Shown: positions 53,050 through 61,641 of the stretch, in pieces | Layout: every line of letters starts with the position of its first letter | Position numbering within the stretch: the stretch's first letter is position 1 | Origin: Mesorhizobium qingshengii | Lineage (GTDB): Bacteria; Pseudomonadota; Alphaproteobacteria; Rhizobiales; Rhizobiaceae | Length of the DNA: 64,000 bases | Direction: 5' to 3' | Assembly (NCBI RefSeq): GCF_900103325.1 | Contig: NZ_FMXM01000006.1 | Span: 186,001-250,000 of the forward strand | The notes under the pieces: model-generated | Told to the model about the DNA's origin: nothing | Database searches by the model: none | Seen by the model: the letters and a program-made list of their open reading frames with translations, nothing else | Made by a program: the position numbers and the translations under genes

Positions 53050-53122
53050 CGCTGCCCCTCATCCGCCTGCCGGCACCTTCTCCCCGTTCTTCACGGCGAG
53101 AGGGTAAGGGTGAGGGGCGGCG
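53050..53122. repeat. Palindromic intergenic repeat (rhizobial REP-like)
   Basis: Long imperfect inverted repeat with outer arms CGCTGCCCCTCA and TGAGGGGCGGCG, and inner CCTTCTCCCCG facing CGGCGAGAGGG. This is the familiar CCCCTCATCCG...CTTCTCCCCG family scattered through rhizobial genomes. It sits between the glutamine-synthetase-like and ALDH genes. Confidence 0.75.
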
Positions 53123-53141
53123 TCAACGTTCGCAGGCTACC

Positions 53142-54512
53142 TTAATACCGCTCGAACCCCCTGTGCAGTTCCCAGTCCGTGATGCGGCGGTCGTATTCGA
53201 ACTGCTCCCACTTGGCGGTGTGGACATAGTGTTCGAGCACGTCGTCGCCGAGCGCCTGCTTCAGCATCTTCGACTTCGCCAGCGTCTCGGTGGCATCGCG
53301 CAGCGTCTTCGGGATCTCCGGCAAACGAGATGCCTGGTAGGCGTCGCCGACGAAAGGCTTCTGCAGTTCAAGCTTCTCGTCGATGCCGGCAAGACCCGCG
53401 GCGATCAGTGCGGCAAAAGCGAGATAGGGGTTGAGGTCGGCGCCGCCGATGCGGCATTCCATGCGGATGCCCTTGGTGCCCTCGCCGCACAGGCGGAAGC
53501 CGGCGGTGCGGTTGTCCTCGCTCCACATGATCTTGGTCGGCGCGAAGGTACCGGCCTGGAAGCGCTTGTAGGAATTGATGTAGGGCGCCAGGAACCAGGT
53601 GAACTCCTTGGCGTACTTCAACTGCCCGGCCGCCCATTGCTGGCCGAGCGTCGACAGTGTCCACTCCGCCTTCTTGTCGAAGAACAGCGGCGTCTTGCCG
53701 TCGGCACTCCAAAGCGAATTGTGGATGTGGCTGGAATTCCCGGCGAACCCGTAATTGTACTTGGACATGAAGGAAATCGCCTTGCCCTCGGACTCGGCAA
53801 TCTCCTTGGCACCGTTCTTCAGGATGACGTGGCGATCGGCCATGTCGAGCGCCTCGGCGTAGCGCACATTGATCTCTTCCTGGCCCGGGCCCCACTCGCC
53901 CTTGGAGTTCTCGATCGGGATGCCGGCCGCCTCCATCTCGTTGCGAAGCCGGCGCATGACGCCTTCTTCCTTGGTGGTGATGCCGATCTGGTAATCGCCG
54001 ATATAGGGCGATGCGGTGTCGAGGCCCTGCCAGTGCTTCTTGCGGGCGGAATCGTAGGTCTCGTTGAACAGGTAGAATTCGAGCTCGGAAGCGAAATAGC
54101 CGATATAACCACGCTCCGTCAGTCGCTTGACCTGCTTCTTCAGAATGGCGCGCGGCGAATGCGGCAGGTCGTCATGGGTGTGGTGATCGAGCACGTCGCA
54201 GATCACCAGCGCCGTCTTTTCCAGCCACGGTATGCGCCGCAGCGTCGCGAGATCCGGCTTCATGACGAAATCGCCGTAGCCCTTCGACCAGCTCGCCGCC
54301 TTGTAGCCGGGCACCGGCTCCATATCGATGTCGGCGGCCAGGAGATAGTTGCAGCCATGCGTTTCATCATGCGCGGAATCGACGAAGTATTGCGCCAGGA
54401 AGCGTTTTCCCGCCAGCCGCCCCTGCATGTCGACGATGCAGGCCAGCACCGTGTCGATCTCGCCGCTGGAGACCGCCTTCTTCAACTGATCGAACGAGAA
54501 ATTTCCGGCCAT
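53142..54512 (-). CDS. Glutamine-synthetase-family ligase (gamma-glutamyl-amine ligase type)
   Basis: A 456-residue protein of the GlnA/PuuA superfamily. Metal Glu in FASELEFYLFNE, GEWGPGQEEINVRYAEALDMAD and the ammonia/ATP-site GFAGNSSHIHNSLW; MECRIGGADLNPYLAFA at the end. The adenylylation-loop Tyr of true GlnA is not evident. These enzymes couple glutamate gamma-carboxyl to an amine (putrescine, ethanolamine, isopropylamine). With ADH, ALDH, permease and an amidohydrolase around it, a gamma-glutamylated catabolic route is likely; the amine is unknown. Confidence 0.88.
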   Translation of the reverse strand: MAGNFSFDQLKKAVSSGEIDTVLACIVDMQGRLAGKRFLAQYFVDSAHDETHGCNYLLAADIDMEPVPGYKAASWSKGYGDFVMKPDLATLRRIPWLEKTALVICDVLDHHTHDDLPHSPRAILKKQVKRLTERGYIGYFASELEFYLFNETYDSARKKHWQGLDTASPYIGDYQIGITTKEEGVMRRLRNEMEAAGIPIENSKGEWGPGQEEINVRYAEALDMADRHVILKNGAKEIAESEGKAISFMSKYNYGFAGNSSHIHNSLWSADGKTPLFFDKKAEWTLSTLGQQWAAGQLKYAKEFTWFLAPYINSYKRFQAGTFAPTKIMWSEDNRTAGFRLCGEGTKGIRMECRIGGADLNPYLAFAALIAAGLAGIDEKLELQKPFVGDAYQASRLPEIPKTLRDATETLAKSKMLKQALGDDVLEHYVHTAKWEQFEYDRRITDWELHRGFERY

Positions 54513-54556
54513 TCCTTTGGCACTCCAGCGCTTTTTCGATTGAGCAGATAGATCAA

Positions 54557-54585
54557 GCCATGGCCGGCACGATGCCGGCCATGGC
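54557..54585. other. Perfect 12-bp hairpin between permease and ligase genes
   Basis: GCCATGGCCGGC / GCCGGCCATGGC with 5-nt loop ACGAT. No U-tract on the minus strand. It probably stabilises or attenuates the mRNA between the APC permease gene and the downstream ligase gene. Confidence 0.6.
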
Positions 54586-54599
54586 GATGATGACTGAGT

Positions 54600-56162
54600 T
54601 CAGTGGCCAGTCTCGCCGACCGCCAATTCGGCAGCCGCGATGGCAGCCTGGCGCTTGGCGATCTGGTCGCCGATCGGCGGTCCCTGGAAGCGGCGATTCT
54701 CGAAACCGAACCAAAGCACAGCGGTCAACACGATGAAGCCAATGGTGATGTAAAGCACCTTGTCGTTCGGCGGCTGGATGGCGATGTAGAAGATGATCAC
54801 CATGCCGACGACCGACAGGACGCAAAGCAGCTTGAACAGCCCGGCGCCGAGATTCCACGGGCCTGGAGTCGGCCATTTCGCCGTTCCAAAAGCCATCATG
54901 CCGAGCACGATCGGAATGATGAACGACAGGAACAGGAACACCAGCGTCGAATTGACGACGATGGTGTAGATGTTGGTGCCGCCGATCGAGATGAACTGAG
55001 CAAGAAAGACGTAGATGATCTCGAGGATCGCGGCGGTCCAGATGGCGTTGACCGGCGTGCGCCAGGTTGGGCTGACTTTGGCGAGCGAGGCCGAACCAAC
55101 CGGCATGCCACCGTCACGAGAGAAGGCAAACAACATGCGCGAGGCCGAGGTCACCGTGGCGAGGCCGCAGAGGAACTGCGAGATCAGGATTGCCAGATAG
55201 AGCAGCTCTTTCAGCCAGACCGGCAGGATTGCATCCATCGTCGAGAAGAAGACGCTCCAGCCCTGCTTGGCGCCGGCGGCTAGGTCGGGGATCGCCAGAG
55301 TGATCGCGCAGACCATCGCCCAGCCGATCAGCGACGACCAGAGCACGGACGAAACGATCGCCCGCGGAACGGAATGCGCTGCCTTCAGCGTTTCTTCCGA
55401 AGTATGCGCCGACGCGTCATATCCAGTGATGGTGTAGACAGGCAGCAGCAGGCAGAGCAGGAACAGGTAGCTCATGGAGCCCGACTGCGGGAAAACCCCG
55501 CCGCCAGCGTCGCCCGAGTAGTTGGTGAACGTCCACAGCCGTGTGACGTCGATTGCCGGAGCAAACACCAGGCAAGCAACGATCAACACAGCAGTTGCGC
55601 CAAGGATCAGGAAGCCGGATGCGTCGGTCAGCATGGCGGTCAGCCTGATGCCGAAGTGATTGCAGAGCGCCTGTATCACGGTGATGACGGCAACAAATCC
55701 GACGACCTCGCCCGGAGTGCCGGTAATGCCGAACCAGCTCCCGAACGTTCCGACGAAGAAGAATGCGGTACCGATGTTGATGGCACCCAGCACGGTGATC
55801 AGGCCGAGCAGATTGAGCCAGGCGGTCAGCCAGCCGGTGAAGCGATTTCCAAGGATGGATGACCAGTGGTAGAGCCCGCCAGCGGTCGGAAATGCCGAAG
55901 CGATCTGCGCCATGGCGAGGGCGAAGAACCCTGAAACAACGCAACCGACAATCCAGCCGATGCCGGCGCCGGCGCCACCGATCGAAGAGATGGCCTGGGC
56001 GAAGGAATTGATGCCGCCCGACAGGATGCAGATGATAGAGAATGAGATCGCGAAATTCGAGAAGCGGCTCATGCTTCGCGACAGTTCCTGGGCGTAGCCC
56101 ATGCCGTGGAGAACCTTGAGGTCCTCCTTCTTGTCAACTTCTGTATAACCCGGTGCTGCCAT
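54600..56162 (-). CDS. APC-family amino-acid/amine permease
   Basis: A 520-residue inner-membrane transporter with about twelve spans. MSRFSNFAISFSIICILSGG begins the first span after a cytoplasmic N terminus; YDASAHTSEETLKAAHSVPR is a typical loop of the amino acid/choline/GABA permease group (BAT1/GabP-like). Located 21 bp after the amidohydrolase-like gene and upstream of the ligase gene, so it likely imports the amine substrate. Confidence 0.92.
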   Translation of the reverse strand: MAAPGYTEVDKKEDLKVLHGMGYAQELSRSMSRFSNFAISFSIICILSGGINSFAQAISSIGGAGAGIGWIVGCVVSGFFALAMAQIASAFPTAGGLYHWSSILGNRFTGWLTAWLNLLGLITVLGAINIGTAFFFVGTFGSWFGITGTPGEVVGFVAVITVIQALCNHFGIRLTAMLTDASGFLILGATAVLIVACLVFAPAIDVTRLWTFTNYSGDAGGGVFPQSGSMSYLFLLCLLLPVYTITGYDASAHTSEETLKAAHSVPRAIVSSVLWSSLIGWAMVCAITLAIPDLAAGAKQGWSVFFSTMDAILPVWLKELLYLAILISQFLCGLATVTSASRMLFAFSRDGGMPVGSASLAKVSPTWRTPVNAIWTAAILEIIYVFLAQFISIGGTNIYTIVVNSTLVFLFLSFIIPIVLGMMAFGTAKWPTPGPWNLGAGLFKLLCVLSVVGMVIIFYIAIQPPNDKVLYITIGFIVLTAVLWFGFENRRFQGPPIGDQIAKRQAAIAAAELAVGETGH

Positions 56163-56183
56163 TTTGGTTTCCCCTGTTGGTTC

Positions 56184-56999
56184 TTAGCTGGCCGATTGAA
56201 CTGACTTGCCGACTGCTGGTCGAGAGCCCTTGGCCTCCTCTGGCTCCAGATCCGAAAAAATGCCCGTGAGCAGATCCGCCCATTTCCGCTGCCCGGCTTC
56301 GCCGGCGATTTCGTCATTGCGGATTTCGATCATCGCGCACGGCAAGCCGCGCGAACGTGCGTGGCGTTCCAGCGTGAAATAGACGCGGTCGGCCGGCGAA
56401 TAGGGTTCGTTGACGCCGACGGTGACCCCGGCAAGCCGCTTCAGCGCGGCAATCAGAGGTGACGCCAGCCGGCGATCATCGTCGTGGATGATGCCGATAT
56501 GCCAGGGCCGGTTGCGGCCCTTGTAGACCGGCGTGAACGAATGCACGGAAACCAGGCGGGTCTCCTGTCCGCGCGCCAGCCTGTCTTCGACAATGTGTTC
56601 GATGGCGCCATGGAACGGCTGCCACGACAGGGCAACACGTGCCGCGCGCTGCTTCTCCGACAGGCCGGTATTGCCAGGTATCGCCGTGGTCTCGCTGACC
56701 TGCGGCACCAGATCCGGCGCGTCAAGCGGCCGGTTACAGTCGATGACGAGGCGAGAAATGCGGGTTTCGACCAGCGTCGCGTCGAGCGCCTCGGCCATGC
56801 GCAGCGCAACCGGCAGCGCGCCCGGGTCCCAGGCGATGTGGCGGGACAGGTCCTCGGCGGCGAGGCCCAACGTCCCGAATTCGGCCGGCAGGAAATTCGA
56901 GGCGTGATCGCAGGTCAGCACGAAAGGGCTCGATCCGCCCGGGTTCGTCACCCTTACGGTATCTGACGATGCAAGGCTGGCGGGCCGTGCTTTCTCCAT
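56184..56999 (-). CDS. N-formylglutamate amidohydrolase-like enzyme
   Basis: A 271-residue protein of the FGase family. FVLTCDHASNFLPAEF, HIAWDPGALPVALR, RLVIDCNRPLDAPDLV, VSVHSFTPVYKG and CAMIEIRNDEI carry the Zn and catalytic residues. It is shorter than the family member at 18782 and belongs to another subgroup. First gene of the minus-strand cluster. It could release glutamate from a gamma-glutamyl intermediate (inference). Confidence 0.88.
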   Translation of the reverse strand: MEKARPASLASSDTVRVTNPGGSSPFVLTCDHASNFLPAEFGTLGLAAEDLSRHIAWDPGALPVALRMAEALDATLVETRISRLVIDCNRPLDAPDLVPQVSETTAIPGNTGLSEKQRAARVALSWQPFHGAIEHIVEDRLARGQETRLVSVHSFTPVYKGRNRPWHIGIIHDDDRRLASPLIAALKRLAGVTVGVNEPYSPADRVYFTLERHARSRGLPCAMIEIRNDEIAGEAGQRKWADLLTGIFSDLEPEEAKGSRPAVGKSVQSAS

Positions 57000-57143
57000 A
57001 GTCTGCCGTCCCCGGGGAGCGCTGTATCGTATGTTACGTATTTTGCCTCATTGCGTCCCTGTGGATGATTTCATACAGTTTGCCAGGCTTTGTCAAATGC
57101 GATTTCGGAAAAGACCGTGGACCAAGCCAGGGATGGGGAAAAG

Positions 57144-57971
57144 ATGATTTCCAGCATTGCCGAATTGATCGCCGACCGGATTGGCACGATGCCGGCCAGC
57201 GAACGGCGGGCAGCACAGACGCTGATCGCCAGCTATCCTATGATCGGCCTGAAAACGGTTGCCGAATTCTCGGCCGCGGCCGGCGTTTCCTCACCGACGA
57301 TCCTGCGCTTCGTTGCCCGGCTCGGCTTCCAGAACTATCCGGAATTCCAGTCAAGCCTGCAGGACGAACTGGCGGCGCAACTGCAATCACCGGCGACAAG
57401 GACGCTCAACCCGCCCTCGCCCGGCGGCGGCACCGTGTCACCGATGCTGGAAGCGACGCTCGACAACATGCGCGAGACCTTCAGGCACCTGTCCGACAAG
57501 CAGCTTGCCGACATCGCGGCCCGGCTCGCTGACCGGCGCGGCAAGACCTTCCTGATCGGCGGCCGCTTCACCGATCCGCTGGCGCGTTACATGGCCGCCC
57601 ACCTCGCCATCATTCAGCCTGATGTCTTTCACCTCGCCGGGCAGGAAAGCATGTGGCGCGACCGGCTGATCGACATGGGCAAGCGCGACGTGCTGGTGAT
57701 CTTCGACATCAGGCGCTACCAGGACAGCCTCGTCCGCTTCGCCGAGAAGGCGCATCAGCGCGGCGTGCAGATCGTGCTGTTCACCGACCAGTGGCTGTCG
57801 CCGATCGCCCGCTTTGCCCGCCATGTCATCGCAGGACGAACCGCGGTGCCATCGGCATGGGATTCGTCCGCTGCCCTGTTCGTCGTCGCCGAAACGCTGA
57901 TCGGCGCCGTCACAAGGCAACTGGAAGCAAAAGGCGCCAAGCGCATCCGCGAGATGGAAAGCCTGCGTTAG
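57144..57971 (+). CDS. MurR/RpiR-family transcriptional regulator
   Basis: A 275-residue regulator. ATG 57144 has GGGGAAAAG directly upstream; a TTG at 57090 would add 18 residues. The N-terminal RpiR helix-turn-helix includes YPMIGLKTVAEFSAAAGVSS and PTILRFVARLGFQNYPEFQ. A SIS domain follows (RRGKTFLIGGRFTDPLARYM, DVLVIFDIRRYQ). Divergent from the amidohydrolase-permease-ligase cluster, which it probably controls in response to a pathway metabolite. Confidence 0.9.
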   Translation: MISSIAELIADRIGTMPASERRAAQTLIASYPMIGLKTVAEFSAAAGVSSPTILRFVARLGFQNYPEFQSSLQDELAAQLQSPATRTLNPPSPGGGTVSPMLEATLDNMRETFRHLSDKQLADIAARLADRRGKTFLIGGRFTDPLARYMAAHLAIIQPDVFHLAGQESMWRDRLIDMGKRDVLVIFDIRRYQDSLVRFAEKAHQRGVQIVLFTDQWLSPIARFARHVIAGRTAVPSAWDSSAALFVVAETLIGAVTRQLEAKGAKRIREMESLR

Positions 57972-57986
57972 GCCGTCAACGGTGCG

Positions 57987-58009
57987 TCGAGCCGACCTCA
58001 TCGGCTCGA
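57987..58009. terminator. Hairpin between convergent rpiR-like and gtrA genes
   Basis: Perfect 9-bp stem TCGAGCCGA / TCGGCTCGA with a 5-nt loop. A weaker CCATCG/CGATGG hairpin follows. No U-tract. Confidence 0.5.
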
Positions 58010-58054
58010 GCCGCGTCACCATCGAGTTCAACGATGGCGTCGATCTCGGTGCCG

Positions 58055-58465
58055 CTATTTCAGCAAGCGGCCCTCGATCGACCAGCGCGCTGCCAGGAAA
58101 TTCAGCACCGCCGCCACAATGACACCGCCGATCTTTGCCGGCCAAACCCCGACGATACCGGCCAAGAGCGCGATCGAAAGGCTGGAGACGCCGAGCGAAA
58201 TCAGCGCCCCAAGCGAAACGAAGCGAAGGAAGGCAACGCGCGGCCGGATGGCCGGATCGCGCTCGAACGACCAGAAGCCGTTCGCCACGAAAGAGAAGGT
58301 GACGGCGATGAACCAGGCGGCGATGTTGGCGGGCAGCGGCGGGACATGCAGCTTGAGCAGCACGAAGAAGCCGGCGAGGTCGATGGCCGTGTTCGCCAGT
58401 CCGACGACGGCAAAGCGAACGATCTTGCTGCCCGTCGAACGTCGGGGCCGGTCGGCATCGCTCAT
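58055..58465 (-). CDS. GtrA-family membrane protein
   Basis: A 136-residue protein with four hydrophobic spans; FAVVGLANTAIDLAGFFVLL is the standard GtrA opening and WSFERDPAI lies in the central loop. GtrA-type proteins are thought to flip or channel polyprenyl-phosphate-linked sugars. It overlaps the upstream deacetylase gene by 4 bp and forms a unit with the GT2 and GT87 genes. Confidence 0.9.
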   Translation of the reverse strand: MSDADRPRRSTGSKIVRFAVVGLANTAIDLAGFFVLLKLHVPPLPANIAAWFIAVTFSFVANGFWSFERDPAIRPRVAFLRFVSLGALISLGVSSLSIALLAGIVGVWPAKIGGVIVAAVLNFLAARWSIEGRLLK

Positions 58466-59280
58466 TCCTTGCCGCCCATGATCTCGACGCCGGCACGGGA
58501 CAGGCTTGCGCCGAATTCGTCCGATGCCAGGAACGCGAACTCGACCTCGCGCACGCCTTGCATCGGGTCACGCGCGCGCAGCGTCGCGTCGACATGGCCG
58601 GGATGACACATGAACAGCCCTCGCTCCCGCAACGCCTCCACGGCGGCTAGCAGCACCGGAGCAAACCTCTCGGGCTGCCGCCAGTCATAGATGCCGGCAA
58701 GCGGCTCGAAAATGATGAAGCCGGCGCGCTGCATCGACCGGTCGAAGCCGGCGGCGAGCGCCGCGATTGCGGCGACTTTCGGCGCCGCGGCTCCACCGGT
58801 CAGTGCCGGAGCGCCGCGCAGCGCCGGCCTGCCGGCGCCTTCGGCAAGGCGCGCGCGCAGCCATCTGCGGACGACGGGAAGGAAATGCACGTGCTGGTGC
58901 CCGTCGACGAACGCGGGCCGGCGACCCAGCGCCTCGACGAAGCGGCCGTACTGGGCGTCGAGTTCGGCATGGATGTCCCGGTCGTCGACGCGGCCGCTCA
59001 GGATCGGCAATGCCAGCGAGCGGAGCGGCGGCAACCGGCCTTCCGGCGCCAGGCTCGACTGGCCGGTGATGGCTGGCTGGTCGGTCAAGGTAAGATGCAG
59101 CCCGATCGCGGCACGGTCGCATAGTGGCTTTATGCGCGCCGCCTCCCCTTCCCATTCTGGAAAGCCGGTCATGCAACTGGTACCTGTCAGGCGGCCGCGA
59201 TCGAGCAGTTCGAGGATCGCTGCTGAAACCCCGGGCGCCAGGCCGTAGTCGTCGGCGATCAGGCGGATGCGCCGCGTCAT
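58462..59280 (-). CDS. ChbG/HpnK (YdjC)-family carbohydrate deacetylase
   Basis: A 272-residue protein. Metal site: Asp-Asp in RLIADDYGLAPGVSAAIL, His in IGLHLTLTDQ and VDGHQHVHFLPVVR; MCHPGHVD near the C terminus. The family deacetylates N-acetylated sugars such as chitin disaccharide or hopanoid glycans. It overlaps both neighbours by 4 bp. In this setting the substrate is probably a lipid-linked N-acetyl sugar. Confidence 0.9.
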   Translation of the reverse strand: MTRRIRLIADDYGLAPGVSAAILELLDRGRLTGTSCMTGFPEWEGEAARIKPLCDRAAIGLHLTLTDQPAITGQSSLAPEGRLPPLRSLALPILSGRVDDRDIHAELDAQYGRFVEALGRRPAFVDGHQHVHFLPVVRRWLRARLAEGAGRPALRGAPALTGGAAAPKVAAIAALAAGFDRSMQRAGFIIFEPLAGIYDWRQPERFAPVLLAAVEALRERGLFMCHPGHVDATLRARDPMQGVREVEFAFLASDEFGASLSRAGVEIMGGKE

Positions 59281-60263
59281 GTCTCGGAAGTACCTGGCGA
59301 CAGTTTGTCAGGGGCGTCGCCGCGTACGACATCGCGCACGATGTAGACCGGCCGATCCTTGCTCTCGCTGAGCGTCACCCAGACATATTCGCCGATCAGC
59401 CCGAGCAGCGTGAGGTTGAGGCCGCCGAGCAGGACGACGGCGACCATAAGGCTGGGATAGCCGGGGACGGCGATGCCGTAGAACATCACCTCGAAGAACA
59501 CTTTGGCTCCGTAAACGAGGCCCGCCAACGCCGCCAGCATTCCGCTCAGGCTGATGATGCGCAAAGGGATGACGGAAAAGGACGTAAACCCTTCCAGCGA
59601 GAAGGCGATCAGGTTGAGCCGGCTCCATTTCGACGTGCCGCCGGCGCGGTTCTCCGGCGAATAGGGCATGGCTTTCTGGCGGAAGCCGGCCCAGGCGAAC
59701 AGGCCCTTGTTGAAGCGCCGCTTGTCACGCAGGCTCGTCAGCGCGCGCACAACGGCACCACGCATGACGCGAAAATCTCCCGCGTTCTCGGGAATGTCGA
59801 AACGCTGGCTGCTGTTGATCAGGCTGTAGAAAAGCCGGGCCAGTTGGCTGCGCCGCCAACTCGCCTCGCGCCGGTCGTTCTGCGCAAAGACGACGTCGAT
59901 GTCGGGATTTTCCACCAGTTCGGCGATCAGTTTCAGGCTGATGTCCATGGAATGCTGGAGGTCGGCATCCATGATCAGCACCATGTCGCCGCGCGACTGG
60001 TCGAGGCCGGCAAGCACTGCAACCTCCTTGCCGAAATTGCGACTGAGGCGGACGATCTCCCAGGATCCCGACAGCACATGCGAGAACCGTTCGGCGCCAT
60101 CGTCGCGGCTGCCATCATCGACGAGGATCTTGTGGACAGTCATGCCGAAGCGCTGTGACACCGCCGCTTCGAGCTTGTCGAGCAGCGCGGCAAAGGCCGA
60201 TGCCGATTGCGCCTCGTTGAAGAACGGTGCGACGATATCGAGAGAGAGTCGCAACTCAGCCAT
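59277..60263 (-). CDS. Glycosyltransferase family 2 (GtrB/ArnC/dolichyl-phosphate-mannose-synthase type)
   Basis: A 328-residue protein from ATG 60263. DIVAPFFNEAQSASAF opens the GT-A domain, ILVDDGSRDDGAE and IMDADLQHSMDI (DAD) bind nucleotide sugar and metal. Two C-terminal spans (IISLSGMLAALAGLVYGAK, LMVAVVLLGGLNLTLLGLIG) anchor it. It should load a sugar onto polyprenyl phosphate at the inner face of the membrane, ready for the GtrA protein and the GT87 enzyme. Confidence 0.92.
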   Translation of the reverse strand: MAELRLSLDIVAPFFNEAQSASAFAALLDKLEAAVSQRFGMTVHKILVDDGSRDDGAERFSHVLSGSWEIVRLSRNFGKEVAVLAGLDQSRGDMVLIMDADLQHSMDISLKLIAELVENPDIDVVFAQNDRREASWRRSQLARLFYSLINSSQRFDIPENAGDFRVMRGAVVRALTSLRDKRRFNKGLFAWAGFRQKAMPYSPENRAGGTSKWSRLNLIAFSLEGFTSFSVIPLRIISLSGMLAALAGLVYGAKVFFEVMFYGIAVPGYPSLMVAVVLLGGLNLTLLGLIGEYVWVTLSESKDRPVYIVRDVVRGDAPDKLSPGTSET

Positions 60264-61422
60264 GTGCAACAGGCCCTTCATTCGCCACCTTGTCCCGCGC
60301 CCTGGCCCAGAACCACCACATCAGCGAACAGGCGATGAAGGTGACCATGATCGGCCGGAACCAGGGATAGAAGAATTCATGCACGTGGCGCTCGACGCCG
60401 GTCAGCCCGGTCAGGAACAGCGCCATCGACAGCACCGAGGCCAGGACGCCGCCTTGCTCCTCGCGCCACAACAGGGCGATGGCGAGACCGGCGGGTACGG
60501 CGATCATGGCATAGGTGTTCGGCTCGACGCGCGGGTTGAAGACGCACATGTAGAAAGTGGCCGTCAGGAAGATCGCCAGCCCCTCCGTTCCCTGTTCGAG
60601 CTTGCGGTCGAACCAGATGACCGCCGAAAGCGTCAGCAGGGCCATGACCATGCGCACGATCGTGGCATCGAATTCCGGAATGGGCAGTCCTATCGCGGTG
60701 AAGGGCGCCGTAAAATCGGTGGGAACAAAGTGGCTGGTATTGTCGACGGCCATCGAGGTCAGCATGTGGGCGAAATCACGATATTGGTCGTTTAGATAGC
60801 CGGCGGGAGCGAACGCGTAAGGTAGGGCGAGCACGAACAGCACCGCCAGCACCAGCACCGGTATCAGCCGCGGTCGCAGCGCTCCAGCCAGCAGCAGCAT
60901 GATGATCGCGGTCGGCTTGGCGATGATGGCAAGCGAGGCCCAGAAAAACGTCTCGGCGCGCCGCCCTTCAAGCGCCGACAAAGTGAGAAGCCAGCAAGCG
61001 CCGGTCAAAAGGATCGTCGCCTGGCCGTTGCGGATCGCACCGAGCGCCATCGGCAGGGCGAGGAAGAGACCGTACGAAAGCAGCCAGGTCAATTCCCCGC
61101 CGCCGAGCTTGCGCACCTGCCGCATCGCGGCGAAGGTCAGCACTACGAAGCCGAGAACATGCCACAGCAGCCCGCCTATTTGCGGTCCCAGCTTGAATAG
61201 TGGAGCATAGAGCGCGGCAAAGGCCGGCGCGTAGAGATACCCCATCTCGGACTGAATATTGTACAGCGGCCGGCCGGCCAGAAATTCCTCGCTGCCGTAT
61301 CTGTAGGCCTGCAACACAGTGCGCGTGTCGGGCGACCACAGCACCAGGACAAGAACGATCAGGAACGCTCCGATCCACATGCTAAGTCCCAAACGGTCGA
61401 AAACCGGCTTGGAAATCGTCAT
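60256..61422 (-). CDS. Glycosyltransferase family 87 / DUF2029 membrane protein
   Basis: A 388-residue polytopic protein from ATG 61422 (GGGGTGAC upstream). About ten spans starting MWIGAFLIVLVLVLWSPD; a periplasmic loop near GRPLYNIQSEMGYLYAPAF fits GT-C enzymes of the DUF2029 group. Such enzymes use polyprenyl-phosphate sugars on the outer face of the membrane. Its stop overlaps the GT2 start by 8 bp. First gene of the glycan module. Confidence 0.87.
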   Translation of the reverse strand: MTISKPVFDRLGLSMWIGAFLIVLVLVLWSPDTRTVLQAYRYGSEEFLAGRPLYNIQSEMGYLYAPAFAALYAPLFKLGPQIGGLLWHVLGFVVLTFAAMRQVRKLGGGELTWLLSYGLFLALPMALGAIRNGQATILLTGACWLLTLSALEGRRAETFFWASLAIIAKPTAIIMLLLAGALRPRLIPVLVLAVLFVLALPYAFAPAGYLNDQYRDFAHMLTSMAVDNTSHFVPTDFTAPFTAIGLPIPEFDATIVRMVMALLTLSAVIWFDRKLEQGTEGLAIFLTATFYMCVFNPRVEPNTYAMIAVPAGLAIALLWREEQGGVLASVLSMALFLTGLTGVERHVHEFFYPWFRPIMVTFIACSLMWWFWARARDKVANEGPVAHG

Positions 61423-61641
61423 CAAGTCACCCCACACCACCCCGCAACAGGCCCTTGCCTGCGCCGTCCGGCATTTCGATGGCGGCGGCATATCACGGAC
61501 AAAGCAGCGTGGCATAGGGACTGAAAGACGCGGATATCTCTCCCGCCTGCATGGTGGCGACAGGACACCGGCTTTTTATTGACCATCAAGAGCGGTTTGG
61601 AAAGTTTGGCATTCGAGCTTCTGACGTCCTTTCAGATGATG

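Noticed and set aside
51792..54551. Open frame of about 919 codons on the plus strand opposite ALDH and ligase genes
   Set aside because: Antisense to two clear enzymes and passing through the palindromic repeat; no motif or ribosome site.
57003..57060. Palindrome-like CGTA-TGT-TACG as RpiR operator
   Set aside because: The symmetry is only 4 bp per arm and there is no second copy in the intergenic region, so it is not better than chance.
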